Of a stretch of DNA of 64,000 nt, positions 21,201-32,869 are shown one piece after another; within the stretch, counting starts at the first letter, position 1, and the number at the start of each line of letters is the position of its first letter. Location: the NCBI GenBank assembly GCA_002946415.1, contig NJPS01000041.1, forward strand, positions 434,001-498,000, written 5' to 3'. The position numbers and the translations under genes are program-made. The notes under the pieces are model-generated. The model made no database searches. It saw nothing but the letters and a program-made list of their open reading frames with translations, and had not been told where the DNA came from. The DNA comes from Rutstroemia sp. NJR-2017a BVV2. Taxonomy: Eukaryota > Ascomycota > Leotiomycetes > Helotiales > Rutstroemiaceae.

Positions 21201-23969
21201 ATGCCGCCCACAGTATCTTTCGGGAACAATAATCATGGTTTCGAAGCCAATACGATTCACGGCCCAGTTTGTAACGAGTTCCATCAGCACTTTCCTGGTG
21301 AGTTAAAAAAGCCTAAGTTCAACTGCAATCGGTTGTTTCACCGTATTTGCGACGATTGAAACAACTGCTAGAACGTCATCACGCTTAATTACTTGTCGCT
21401 CTGAGTATAGAAACATCCTCGACGGCTGTTTCCGAAATCAAGAGAAGCAATCAGTTGATCTTTCATTACCTCCACCAGTGGAACAAACTGATGCTAACGA
21501 AGTTCGTACACTCCAGAGCGAATCGAAACCCCACCAAGCCCATCAATTCTTATACCTTTTGATCGCGACAGCCACTTCGTCGAACGAGGGACAATCCTAG
21601 ATCAGGTCTATCAGAAATGCAGTATCTCAAAGAGCAGGACCGCATTAGTTGGCATCGGCGGCGTTGGGTGAGAGGGAACACTTTTCGCGAATCTGGAGGT
21701 TCATGACTAACTTATCGCAAGCAAATCGCAACTCGCGATTGAATATGCGTACCGAGTCTTCGAGCAGTCACCCGAAACTTGGGTTTTTTGGATCCACGCA
21801 AGTAATGCCCCCCGATTTAAGCAGGGCTTTCAAGAGATTGCAGATCTCTTGAAGATCCCAGGCCGAGAAAATGCGCAGGCCAATATATTCCAGCTTGTGC
21901 GCAACTGGCTGCTCAACGGCAGCAAGAGCAAATGGCTTGTCATACTTGACAATGTGGATGATGCTCGCTTCCTTGTTGATACACCAAGCACCGGTCAAAA
22001 CGGGCAGGCGGATAGCACAGAGAATGCAAATTCACGACCGCTCGAGGCATATATTCCACACTGTGGTCATGGCTCGGTTCTCATAACATCACGAACGAAA
22101 AGGGCTGCACTAAAGCTAGTAGACGACCACGCTATCGTTACAGTAGAGCCTATGAACAGGACAGACGCACTGATACTCTTTAAGAAGAAGCTAGAAAGAC
22201 ATAGTGGTAACGATGGCGATAGTGATGATAACATCATGGACCTCGTCGAGGCGCTCGATTGTATGCCACTTGCCATAGTTCAGGCAGCTGCATACATATC
22301 CCGAAGAGCCCCCCGCTGTTCCATACGACAATACCTTGAGGACTTTCTGGAGAGCGACAGCCGGAAAACCAGTCTTCTTGAATACAAGAGCGAAATTCTC
22401 CGTCGAGATCCCCAGGCAAATAACTCTATCATTACTACATGGCAAATCTCCTTTGATCATATCCGCGAGATACAACCATCGGCTGCTGACTTATTGTCTC
22501 TTATGAGCTTTTTCGATCGGCAAGGAATACCTGAGGATCTACTTCGTTACCGAGCGGAGCAGAGAGATTCGCAGGAAAAACAGAAAAGCCGAGCAGAGCA
22601 GAGAGGTTCGCAGGAGAAACCGAAAAGCCGAGCGAAGCAGGGGAAAACAGGGGGGAAACAGAAAAACCCACGGAAGACAAGCGTCATCGGCTTGTCGCTA
22701 AGAAGTCTTTTCAATCGAAAAAGTGACTCCCGCGCTCCTCTGCAAAATCAGGACGGAGACAAGGACTCGTCACAAGACCGAAAAGAAAGCAATGATCATT
22801 ATATTAATACTCCTAGTAGTCACCACGATGGATATGGAGATGACGACTTTGAGGAAGATATCGTGGTCTTACGAGATTACTCTTTCATTTCTGCTAACAA
22901 CGACCAAAAAACCTTCGAAATGCATCGGCTGGTCCAACTCGCAACACGAAAATGGCTAGAAGCCCACAACGAAGAAGAGCGGTGGAAAGAGCGGTTCATC
23001 AAGAGCCTTGAGTCAGCGCTTCCCGAAAGCGGAAAGTACGAGAACTGGCCCAGGTGGCAGCCGCTCTTCCCCCATGTGCAATCTTCTGCAGCACAACGAC
23101 CATTAAACCGAGACGTATTGTTAGATTGGGCTTCAGTACTTTGCGGGGCGGCATCTTACGCAACAGACATAAACAACTATGGAGAAGCTGAGAAATTGTT
23201 AATCAAAGCATTGGAAGTTAGAGAGACGTTGCTTGGTCGACGGGCCGATGAAACGCTGCAGAGCATGTCGCTAGTAGGCGGGATCTATTATCTCACTCGT
23301 CAGTTGGACGCTGCGGCAGAGCTGCAATTACGGGTACTGGAGACAAGGAAACAGCTAGACGGAGTGGATGGTGATAAGACGCTGCATGCCATGTTCGAAT
23401 TATCCGCAACGTACGTAGATCAAAGTAAAAATGATGCTGCTGAACAGTTGCTAGTGCAGGCGAAGACAATAGTAACGGGAAAATACGGACCAGATAATCC
23501 GTTTGTGCTGGCCTTGTTAGCCTGTTTATCAACCTTATATAAGATTCAAGGACGCTTGGAAACAGCAGAACAGATTTTGGTCGAAGTATTAAACAGTCAT
23601 AGGAATCAATTGGGAACAGATCATCCTGAAACATTGGAGAATATGGCCAGCCTAGGACGTGTGTACTTGGAGCAAGAGCGGTTTGCTGCTGCTGAAGAGC
23701 TCTTTTTGCAAGTGTTGGCGACTAGGAAAATGATACTAAAACCCGACAATCCAGAGACGCTTTATTCTAAGCACGATCTGGCGTGCGTGTGGAGCAAAGA
23801 GGGCAGACTAACCGAGGCTATAGCACTTATGAAAGAATGTATACAATCAAGGACACGTGTTCTGGGACCCGAGCATCCAGATACTTTGGACTCCTACTCA
23901 GCATTAGATTATTGGAGAGCTGAGCAAGAGAAGTTGGCCAATAAAGACCAGTCTAAGCAAGGGCAGTGA
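21201..23969 (+). CDS. NLR (NB-ARC/TPR) with N-terminal amyloid-type motif
   Basis: This is an 831-aa STAND NTPase of the fungal NLR type. Exons are 21201-21297, 21517-21667 and 21722-23969. Intron 1 (219 bp) has GTGAGT, GCTAAC and TCCAG; intron 2 (54 bp) splits the P-loop codon. Domain order: residues 1-32 carry TVSFGNNNHGFEAN-IHG, matching the partner motif; linker ERIETPPSPS; Walker A GIGGVGKS (78-85); Walker B WLVILDNVDD (about 154-163); sensor-like VLITSRT; GLPL-like DCMPLAIVQAAAYISRR; a charged repeat insert (about 361-462); MHRLVQLATRKWL (about 482), resembling an MHD motif; and about six 42-residue TPRs (549-815). There is no effector domain at the N-terminus, as expected if the effector is the SesA-like protein encoded next door. 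The TGA stop at 23967 is followed by an open hydrophilic frame to 24110. Confidence 0.85.
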
Positions 23970-24110
23970 TCTGAAGAAAAGCAGTCTGAACCAGGCGAGT
24001 CATCCGATGAAGCGCACTCTGAGCAAGAAGCTAACGACGACGAGACCGAGCAACAAGTGGAAGATGTTCGAAGCCAGAGAAACGATGAAGACGCCCATGG
24101 AGCACCATGA
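23970..24110 (+). other. in-frame extension beyond the NLR stop codon
   Basis: After TGA at 23967-23969 the same frame stays open for 46 codons (SEEKQSEPGESSDEAHSEQE..), ending with TGA at 24108-24110. The composition (Glu, Asp, Gln, Ser) continues that of the NLR tail, which suggests former coding sequence cut off by a recent stop. Readthrough is a less likely alternative. Confidence 0.45.
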
Positions 24111-24183
24111 ACCTCAAAAACAAAACATGAGAAACGCTTGACGGCCAACAATTCGCAAGTTTTAGGACGACATGAAGACTAGG

Positions 24184-24558
24184 CAGGGGACAGGCGTCGT
24201 ATCTCCTCTCTCTATTTTTCATGGACTAAACATGGAAATATTGGGAAACAGGTCCCTTGATTGTCTCATGACTTATGAATCATCGCTGAATTGAGCAGCT
24301 TGCACTGCTTCGCTGGACTTTTCGGGGTAGACATTTCGGGATAGACTTTGCGGGATAGACATTTCGGGATAGACTTTGCGGGATAGACTTTTCGGGATAG
24401 ACTTTGCGGGATAGTATGAGAAGGCTTGGCAGGGAGCAGGTGCACTGTTTCTTCTGTCTATTTTTGATGAACCAATCATGAAAACTTCGGGAAATATGTT
24501 CTTTTCATTATCTCGTAACTCATTATTGAATTGAGCTGCTTGCACTGCTTTCGTTGAC
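24184..24558. repeat. diverged direct duplication flanking a minisatellite
   Basis: The left copy (about 24184-24317) and right copy (about 24425-24558) share GGCAGGG, TCTATTTTT-ATG, ATTGAATTGAGC(A/T)GCTTGCACTGCTT in order. The 14-bp array lies between them. No gene was seen between 24111 and 24756. Confidence 0.6.
24319..24414. repeat. 14-bp minisatellite, seven units
   Basis: Seven units follow the pattern (A/T)TT(T/G)CGGGATAGAC, alternating between ATTTCGGG/TTTTCGGG and TTTGCGGG forms. The units are contiguous without unique spacers, so this is a minisatellite and not a CRISPR array. Confidence 0.9.
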
Positions 24559-24756
24559 GTTTCGTATCTTCATTCTGCGTTATGGTATTTTCCTCCTTCC
24601 ATCAACCCATCTGCCTAGGTAGTTTGCAAGTAGGCAACAAGAGCGGGCAATCCGACTCCAGCCCACTCTATACCTCATCATTTAAGCGCACTTCCAAGTA
24701 TTCTCAAAGCCTTAACGCCTCTGCTGAACATCTAAACTCTACCAACCTCAACCCAC

Positions 24757-26352
24757 CTACCAAGGTTTCCTACCCTTCCCCGATCCTCCCACGCCTTTAC
24801 CCCTACCAGGAAATCCACCCATCCCCCAATTTCCTCTTCCCCTGATATCGCCATTGCCAAACCCACCCTCCTTATCATCTGGGCCTATTTGACTAATATC
24901 CGGCATCCTAAATCCCTCCGACTCCCTGAAAATCGTCTGATACAACGTCTCCACCGCGCCCGTCCACTCCATCATCGCTTTGCATCTTTCTCCATCCCTA
25001 TCATCTACAATTTCCACTGTACCATTCTGCTGGTTAATCTTGCCATTCACTTTCTTATCCACGATGAGGAAGCCCAGGATGTCCTGTACTTCTTCGACTG
25101 GAATCTTGAGTGCTTTGCCAATGAAGTCTAGCTTGAATCTTGTGTAGGGAGCGATGAGTTTGAGCACGGCTTTGGTTCGCATGTTGCGTGTGACTTCATC
25201 GATATTTTCGCGGATGAATGGGTCGGACATGAGATCTTTATTCGTCTGGAGGACTTCTTCATATTTATGAATGTCGTCTCTCTGGTAAGCGTCCACAAGA
25301 TCGGTCATAGCGGCAATTCGAGGATCATTCTTGTATGGTTTTGTTTCTTGCGATTCGAAAGGATTGATGTCGGATTTCATGAGCATGGTTGTGAGGACGA
25401 GGTACTTGAGAACTTGAATTCGCTGGAGAGAACCGGCTTCATCGTAGTTGCGGAATGATTCGAAGAAATCACTTTGAGCATCCTTCCAGTTTTCTTCGCT
25501 CATGTGCATTTTGCCTCCACACTCACGGATGATTCCCATGATTTTCGGATGCGGGACCGCTGATTTGACTTTGAGAGCTCGTTCGTATAGTCGTTTCAAC
25601 TGCTTGTTGTTCTTAGTCTCGGCGTACATTTGGATCTCACAGGCGTAGATCTCGAGAGAGTATGTTCCTTTGCTTGGATCATCGGTACCGTCTTCTCTTT
25701 CACAGGCTTTGTGTAAGTCCCGTAGCTTCTTCGTGACCGCGCCGTAGTCCTTGCGATCAAGGAAGAGTTTCGCCAGTTTTATGTTGGTCTTCAGCCATAA
25801 TCTTTCATTGTTGGTGCTCTGGAATGACTGCAGGGTATGAGAATAGAACTCCTCCATACAATGCCTGGCTTTCTCATCTTCAGACCCCTTCTCGATGTAG
25901 TCAAGGATATTGTTGATAGATTTTTCGGAATAATTTCGAGTGACCGCAGATTTGACATAGGTGAGGAGTTCTCGGTAATGTTCGACAGCCTAGACATCTG
26001 GTCAGATACCACAAATAGAATAGAGATTAGGATGAACTTACCTTGTCGTATAAACCAAGTTTGAACTCCAGTTTTATGGCTTGCTTCAATCCTTTAAATC
26101 CCCAATCACCTTTATCTTGTTCTAGGGCTGGAACTCCCAGGAACTCCTCAATGGCTCCTTCCGGGTCTGTAGTTTTCATCTGCTTCGCATTATAGTACTT
26201 GTTCTCAATATCAACGTCGCCATTTTCCTGGTCGTCATCCTCTTCGTATTCGAAGTCATATCTATAACATTTAGCTATAAACTTCGAGGTATTCCGAGCT
26301 CCACATACCCCTCCTGATCGGAGTCCTGCATAAAATCATCGTCGTCAGACAT
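24757..26352 (-). CDS. csn2: COP9 signalosome subunit 2
   Basis: This is a scaffold subunit of the COP9 signalosome, which removes Nedd8 from cullins and so controls SCF ubiquitin ligases; in fungi it affects development and light response. Exons are 26352-26309, 26261-26042 and 25989-24757, with introns of 47 and 52 bp, giving 498 aa. The protein starts MSDDDDFMQDSD and reads YDFEYEEDDDQENGDVDIENKYYNAK, characteristic of CSN2/Rpn6-like PCI proteins. Helical repeats follow, with NNERLWLKTNIKLAKLFLD near 150, then the PCI domain at about 310-440 (KLDFIGKALKIPVEEVQDIL). A Gly/Arg-rich tail of about 35 residues (GRGNWGMGGFPGRGKG) is longer than in animal CSN2. Divergent with CWC25. It looks intact. 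Confidence 0.95.
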
Positions 26353-26769
26353 GATTGCGAATTATTTCCTATGGACAAAAACAATATTGGGCTTGTATAT
26401 GAGGGACGTCACCTCGAAATCGAATTCAAAAGCTCGTCGTACTGTTCGTCGTTGATGTATCGAAGGATAAGGCCCAAGGCTACAGATTCGTGTTTCTGGA
26501 GCTTACTGGATAACCTTATCTGATTGGCTGTTCGCTTAGCGTCCTGCCTTTCGATTTTCTATCTTGACGTCCGCCTTGCGACATCTCCTGTACCATATTT
26601 AATTCACAACTCAACCAACAACGCACATCATTTATTGTTACGAGTCCCCAAATTCAGAGATACGAAGAGGACGGCTGAATAAATAAACCGCTTGTTTTGC
26701 GGTGCGAATTTCCACGTTCCTACCTCATCCACATCCCCATCCGACATCTACGTATCTAACAAACTCAAA
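26353..26769. promoter_or_regulatory. divergent promoter of csn2 and CWC25
   Basis: 417 bp lie between the two start codons. Both genes are housekeeping; no clear operator was seen. Confidence 0.5.
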
Positions 26770-28239
26770 ATGGGTGGCGATCTCAACTTGAAGAAGTCAT
26801 GGCATCCCGTGCTTATGAGCAACCAGAGGCGGGTGTGGGAGGAGGAGAAAAAGGCTCTCGAAGAAAGAAAACGGACGGAACAGAGGATCAAGGAATTGAA
26901 GGAGGAGCGCGCCAAGGAAGAAATTCAAAATAAGCTCGAGGCCGCCGGGTCCAGAAAGCGAGTCGACCGTGTCGATTGGATGTATCAAGGCCCATCTAGT
27001 GGTCAAGCTGGCACAACAGAGGAAATGGAAGGTTACTTGCTTGGAAAGCGACGCATCGACGGATTAATTAAGGGCACGGAACACAAGAAATTGGAGAAGC
27101 AAGCGTCTGAAGATAGTTTCATGGCCTTACAGAATGCGAATACTCTACGCGACACGGCAGCTAAAGTTCGAGAAGATCCCATGCTTGCTATCAAGAAACA
27201 AGAGCAAGCCGCCTATGAAGCCATGATGAACGACCCAATCAAGCGACGAAAGTTACTCGCGCTGGCCGGCCAGGGCGAGGACCCTAAACCGAAGAAGGAA
27301 AGAAAGCACCGACACCATCACCGACATCATGACGATGACCACGATAGTGAGCGCAGACACAAGCGTCGAAGACGGGACGACGAGAGGGACGATAGGGATG
27401 AGGACAGAAGTCGCAAGCGTCGCAGAAGCGGGGATGACTATGAGGATGATAGGGACAGAGGTCGTAGGTCTCACAGACGTCGTTCAGATTCATACTCCAG
27501 ATCTAGATCTCCGGTGGAGAAACGAGACAACTATGGAAGATCGCGACAACGAAGATCAGCATCCCCGGACGAACGAGATCGGGGGAGGTCAAGAAGGGAA
27601 AGGGATTATGAGCGACGAGAGTCTAGGTCACCAATTGATCGAGAGGACGATCGAGAGGATGATAGACAAACCAAAAATAGGGACATACCACAGCGAAGGA
27701 GAAACAGTTCATCCCCTGATTCACGATCTCCTACTCCGGATCGACAAAAGGGGTCTTCGGACAGAAGAGATTCTTACCCCGCAACCAATGAGAGGAGAAA
27801 TAATGGTTCTGACAGAAGGAATGGAGACGAAAGATACGACAGCAGACGCAATGGAGACGACAGATATGACAACAGACGCAATGGCAATGGCAATAGTTAT
27901 GGAAACGGAAATGGGAGACGAGACGACCGGAGACCACAAGGTGGGTTCCAGAGACAGGATGGACCGTCTGAAGCAGAAAAGGAGGCAGAACGACAGAAAA
28001 AGCTGGCAGCTATGCAACAAGATGCATCAAGCTTGGATGCGGATCGTGAGAAGCGACTCAAGGCATTGGAAGAACAAGAAAGAGCAGCTCGGGAGGCGGA
28101 AGACAGAGCGCGGGCAAAATCTTCGAAGTATACGGACAAGGGAGACTTCGTCAACGGTTTACATCGCAAGGCGGGCGAAATGAACCTCGGTGATCGTATT
28201 GGACGTGGCAGGCAAGGATATGTGAGAGATGAAGATTGA
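26770..28239 (+). CDS. CWC25: pre-mRNA-splicing factor CWC25
   Basis: This spliceosomal protein stabilises the catalytic core for the first transesterification step; it acts in the nucleus. It is a single exon of 489 aa. The ATG at 26770 is chosen because [13 protein letters not shown] is the conserved start of the family. The Cir_N domain covers about residues 8-46 ([21 protein letters not shown]). The conserved [11 protein letters not shown] follows, then [15 protein letters not shown] and [19 protein letters not shown] motifs. The C-terminal half is a long Arg/Ser/Asp/Glu-rich region with His repeats, ending in [33 protein letters not shown] conserved sequence. Such repetitive basic-acidic tails are usual here. 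Confidence 0.93.
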   Translation: MGGDLNLKKSWHPVLMSNQRRVWEEEKKALEERKRTEQRIKELKEERAKEEIQNKLEAAGSRKRVDRVDWMYQGPSSGQAGTTEEMEGYLLGKRRIDGLIKGTEHKKLEKQASEDSFMALQNANTLRDTAAKVREDPMLAIKKQEQAAYEAMMNDPIKRRKLLALAGQGEDPKPKKERKHRHHHRHHDDDHDSERRHKRRRRDDERDDRDEDRSRKRRRSGDDYEDDRDRGRRSHRRRSDSYSRSRSPVEKRDNYGRSRQRRSASPDERDRGRSRRERDYERRESRSPIDREDDREDDRQTKNRDIPQRRRNSSSPDSRSPTPDRQKGSSDRRDSYPATNERRNNGSDRRNGDERYDSRRNGDDRYDNRRNGNGNSYGNGNGRRDDRRPQGGFQRQDGPSEAEKEAERQKKLAAMQQDASSLDADREKRLKALEEQERAAREAEDRARAKSSKYTDKGDFVNGLHRKAGEMNLGDRIGRGRQGYVRDED

Positions 28240-29949
28240 TTGAACTTCTCCCGGATTTATGGAATTATACTCGATACCCTTCAGCAGCATGCATGCTCGC
28301 TATGCGTTTGCTTTGTTTTTCTAACTCGCTGTTATATCTCACAGAACTTTTACCTCCCAGAGAGAAGAAATCCAAACATTTTCTGCATTCTCCCGAAACT
28401 AATTTATCCCTCCCCACTCTCTCCATAAATGCACAAGTCCCAAGCGAAATCATTTACGGGTCTGCACAACCAGGTACCACAAAATCCAAAATCAACTCCT
28501 TTTCCAGAACGTATCAAGGGGCGTGTTCCCCATCTTTTCAATTTTCTTCTTCTCTTTCTTCCACCCCCATGCGACGATCATCCGCTTTCTTCTCACCCGC
28601 CGCTTTTCAGCCACAGTAACTTACGGTAATTTCCCGACGAAATATATTCCCGGCTTCCCGGAATTGGCTACAAGTGTTTTCTGGAGTCTTAATTCCCGAT
28701 GCCGGGTGGTGATTGGTAATTTGTAAGAGATGTCAAAGTGTCGGAATTGCATTGCGAACGGGCTCGGTTCGGGGGGGACAGAATGGGGGTTTTGATATTG
28801 AACCCTGGGATAGCTAATTTCCATCGACAAAAGGAGATGGAATTGCTCGCTCTGTTGACCATAACGCTTGGGTTTTGCTGTAGAGAACGAGGGTTTAATT
28901 GCACATCTCTCTCGCTCTCGGATGTGCAGTCCAGCGCCCGTAACGCAGCTTGGTACTTGCCACTTGCCTTGCCTTGCATAAGTGCAGATTCCAGAACCTG
29001 ATCAGCGCTGCGTGCTAAAATATGTATGTTCTAAAATTGGCTGTGCTCGGTGCCAAACTATCGTATTTCGCTGAAGCACCGTTAGCACCGCTTAACTCCA
29101 TTCGCGACTCCTTTAGCTGCTGCTTTCTGGGTATTGTGAGTGGTGGAAGCATGGAGAGCCGATGAGGGCTTGAGGAAGGCCAGTAACACTAGAACTGTCA
29201 GCGAAATCGAACCGTCGATGGATGAACCGTGGCTGAGAAGTTAGAACAGTGGGAATTCGAAGTCAAAATCAAGCTCCGACCAAACTTGATTGAACCATGC
29301 ATGATGAGTGAATGAACAGTTTTCCCGTCCCCAGCTTCTGCTACTTGTCAAGAAAAGCCTCTTTCATCCAAGAACTACGGACATACGTAAAACTTATACA
29401 AGAAAGCAGGGTTATCAGTCAAACTCGGAGTGACGCTTTGCTTGCTGTACGAAGCGTAGTAAGCTTAACCTGACTACTGGAAAACATCAATTTCTGCAAC
29501 CTGACCACACAGGGACTTCCCTTATCAAATCATTGACGACAACAAGATTAACAATATACTATCCCATTTTCATTAATTTCCTCCCTTTACTTTTATACAA
29601 TTGTACACAATTTCCCTTTTCGCTACTACTAGGACTACTTACTGTACCTTCTCGTCGCGACCTCGACTTCTGTTCTTCTTCAATTGATCTGATTCCATTC
29701 ATCCGTTCATCAATCAATCCGTTCGAATCGCCCAGCCAAATTCACCCTAGTCGCTCGCTCTTTGGTCATCGATTCCTACCTAACCTTAAGGTTCTTACTT
29801 ACGTTCTACTTTCGACCTTCTACCAAACTTATCTATCCTTGAATTATCTGTCTATCAATCTATCTATAATCTCACCCTCAACCACACACATCTCTCACTT
29901 CGACTCTCAACCCTCGCAAGTACATCTACATCTACATCTACATCACAAA
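28240..29949. other. intergenic and rho3 leader
   Basis: No gene was seen. Pyrimidine-rich sequence at 28,500-28,620 is followed by unremarkable DNA. The last about 400 bp are rich in TTC/CAT/ATC runs with three ACATCT repeats just before the rho3 ATG, as expected for a long fungal 5' UTR. Confidence 0.5.
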
Positions 29950-30980
29950 ATGCCGTGCGGACTCGGAGGATCAAAAACCACCCAGCGGAAACTGGTCTTA
30001 TTGTATGCAAAGTCTAAGTCTATTCATCCTTCAATTACATCCGCTCGTCCCAGTTCCAGGATTGCGATATCTCGTCATCATATAAATGCCGGAGGAGGCG
30101 GCGCGGGTATTTTCGACCGATGGATAGTTGCATGAGAGGCGCTCGGTGTGGAAATTGAGGACTTGGAACCCCCTGGTATTCTGGATTGATTGCTAACGTT
30201 TTTTTCCATTGTGATAGAGGGGATGGTGCGTGTGGGAAGACCAGTCTGCTGAATGTTTTTACGAGAGGGTATGTTTAATCCAATCTATTCTGCGGTCCTG
30301 CGGAGAGGGAGAGGGAGAGTGAGTGAGGGCAGATTGCTGACACCAACCTGTATAGGTATTTCCCAACGGTTTATGAACCTACTGTATTCGAGAACTACGT
30401 CCATGGTAAGCTCAAATCCCCCCATATATATATCTTCCCCCAGCATTCCACGCAAGATCTGCATTTATTGTAACCCAAACTCACATCCCCCCTCGCAGAC
30501 ATCTTCGTCGACAACGTCCACATCGAACTCTCCCTCTGGGACACCGCCGGCCAAGAAGAATTCGACCGCCTGCGCTCCCTCTCCTACGACGACACCCACG
30601 CCATCATGCTCTGTTTCTCCGTCGATTCCAAAGACTCTCTCGAAAACGTAGAATCGAAATGGGTTGGCGAAATCGCCGAGAACTGCCAAGGCGTAAAACT
30701 GGTTCTTGTAGCGCTGAAATGTGATTTGCGCGAGCAAGGCGAAGACGATGCGGCGGAGCCCGGGGCCGAGGGCGCGGCGGCCGGAGCGAAGGAAAAGAAA
30801 CCGATGATCGATTATAACCAGGGACTGGAGGTGGCGAGGAGGATTAATGCGCTGAGGTATTTGGAGTGCTCGGCGATGAGGAATAGGGGCGTGAATGAGG
30901 CGTTCACGGAGGCGGCGAGGGTGGCGTTGAGTGTGAAGCCGAATGGGGGGGCGGATGAGGGGAAGTGTGCTGTTATGTAG
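29950..30980 (+). CDS. rho3: Rho3-type small GTPase
   Basis: This small GTPase controls polarised exocytosis and the actin cytoskeleton at the plasma membrane. Exons are 29950-30002, 30218-30268, 30356-30405 and 30499-30980, with introns of 215, 87 and 93 bp, giving 211 aa. Motifs: P-loop GDGACGKTS (about 19-27), effector loop YFPTVYEPTVFENY, the switch II motif WDTAGQEEFDRLRSLSYDD, ALKCDLRE as the G4 region, ECSAM as G5, and the C-terminal prenylation box CAVM. Near residue 140 there is an Ala/Gly/Glu-rich insert (DDAAEPGAEGAAAGAKEKK) in the Rho insert region, where Rho3 proteins vary. The small first exon and intron positions are typical of fungal Rho genes. It looks intact. Confidence 0.93.
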
Positions 30981-32720
30981 ATGGGATGGGCGCCGTGGAT
31001 TAGGGAAGGGAATGGAATGGATTGGCGAAATCTTCAAGTTTGTTTGCTTGTTGGGTGGCTGTTTTTTTATTCTCGCGGGGGGAAACACAGACGGATAGGA
31101 CAGACCTTGTGTTCTTTCTTTCTTTCTTTTTATAATTTTTTTCGATCATCAGAATTGGCGTTTGGGGGAAGGGGAAGCGGGATGGGGAGAAGGAGGAGCG
31201 GGGGAAAAGAGTGGTTGGCTGGTTGGTCACTGATCTGTATCTATCCTATCTATCTTATGTACAACGTGTGAGGGACGGCGGGGGATGGGAAGAAGGAAGA
31301 AGGAAGAAGGAAGAAGGACAGCTACTGCTGGTACATATAAATCATTTGTTATCCTTTTTTGTTTCTGAAAGAGAGAAGACAGATATGTAGAGAGAAGAGA
31401 GAAGAGAGAAAGAAGAAGAAAGAAGAAGAAGGATGTTATTTCTGAGTTTATGTGTCTTTGATTGTGTCTTGATTTGGATTTTGGATTTTGGATTTGGGGT
31501 TGCTGTGAGTTGCCAGTTTTGAGTTCAAGTGAGTTTGCGCGAGTTTGAGTGGTATGGGGGAAGGTTTAGGAAGGGTCTTATGATGAGATAGAGGGGGGGG
31601 GGAGGAGTTGTTTATATGGGATGGGAGGTTTTGTGAGTGTGTGGTATATCTGTCGTGTTATTATGATATGGATTTTGAAGGAAGGGGATCGATTAGATGA
31701 TCGCTCTAGAGGTAGCTGGGCTCGTTGGCTTTTTCGGAATTGCGTGTAAGGTAGGAGGAAGAAGGGAGAGGGGGGAAGGGGAAGGAAGCTGGGATTGTAC
31801 AGGGTAGGGTGGGCTGGGTGGAGTGGAGGAGGGAGGGGGGGAGAGGAGTGGGTGAGAGAGAGATGGTTTGAGGGTAGATGGTTGAGGTTTGGGTATAGAG
31901 GAACAGGGGGGATTGTGGTGAAGGGGGTAGAGAAGAGGGAGGGAGAGCATTGGTATCAGTATAGGTGATTTGGGGTTGGGTTTGGGTTTGAGTATAGAGG
32001 AGAAGAGGGGTTTATGGTGGAGTATGGTTAGGTATGATGGTTGGATATACGTGTTTGTCTATATTGCTGAGTAGGCGGTTATTGAGACGGGTGTGAAGGG
32101 CTTGAAGGGTAAGGGAAGGTGGATATGAGAGGTTTATGGCTTATGAAGCCTATATGAGAGGTGTGAGTGTTATCTGAAGCTTATATGAGATGAATATGAG
32201 AGGTGGGATATAAGGTTGGATATGAATAGAGGAGGAATGGGATGGAATACAGAAGTGGACGAAATGTAGATAGGTATAGCTATAGCTGGTGGGAATGTGG
32301 ACGAATGGATATGTCACTGAGAGGGAATATAGAAGCAGTATAGACAGGTATTAGATAGTCGGTCTAGCAGGTAGAATGTGGACGAACTTGCTGGGGTGGA
32401 CGGTGTATAGATAGATATGACGTAGGCCGGTCTACTTTGCTTCTTTGGTGGAGTTTATGCTTTCTGCGTGGGTAGATTAGTTGGTAGACCAGTTGGCAGG
32501 TAGATCAATGCATATAGCAGGCTGTGGACGTGCGTGTATATATATTCTCACATGAGAGAGGGTATCTCTCTTTTCATGCCAAGAAAGCTAGAACAGAGAC
32601 GGATCCACAAAGGGGTAACCTTATGTACGTATATTGCAGGTCTGAATTAGACTTTACGTGCTGCTATAGTTCGTTGCAGAGAAACGATTTGCCAGCCGGC
32701 CCAGCCCCTCAAAATTGAGT
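30981..32720. other. purine-rich low-complexity 3' flank
   Basis: There is a strong GA strand bias from about 31,140 to 32,260, including GGAAGAA x4 at 31,290-31,318, GAGAGAAGA runs at 31,390-31,430 and a (GGATTTT)n-like stretch near 31,475. From 32,090 to 32,240 the words TATGAGAGGT and TATGAAGC recur. No gene was seen. Confidence 0.5.
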
Positions 32721-32869
32721 GGGATATGCTGAAGAAAAGTTATATCCCCCTGAAACAAACGAGGTCGATATGGTTTACTCATCTAAAGACTGCATATATT
32801 TTCACAATCGAGACAGCGAGAACGTTGAGATTGGAGACAAGTACAGAAAGAGGATCAGCAAACACTAGG

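Noticed and set aside
24319..24414. Short regular repeats resembling a CRISPR array
   Set aside because: The 14-bp units are contiguous without spacers, and the genome is eukaryotic.
30465..31088. 207-codon minus-strand frame over rho3
   Set aside because: It is antisense to the GTPase exons; Pro/Arg/His-rich shadow composition.
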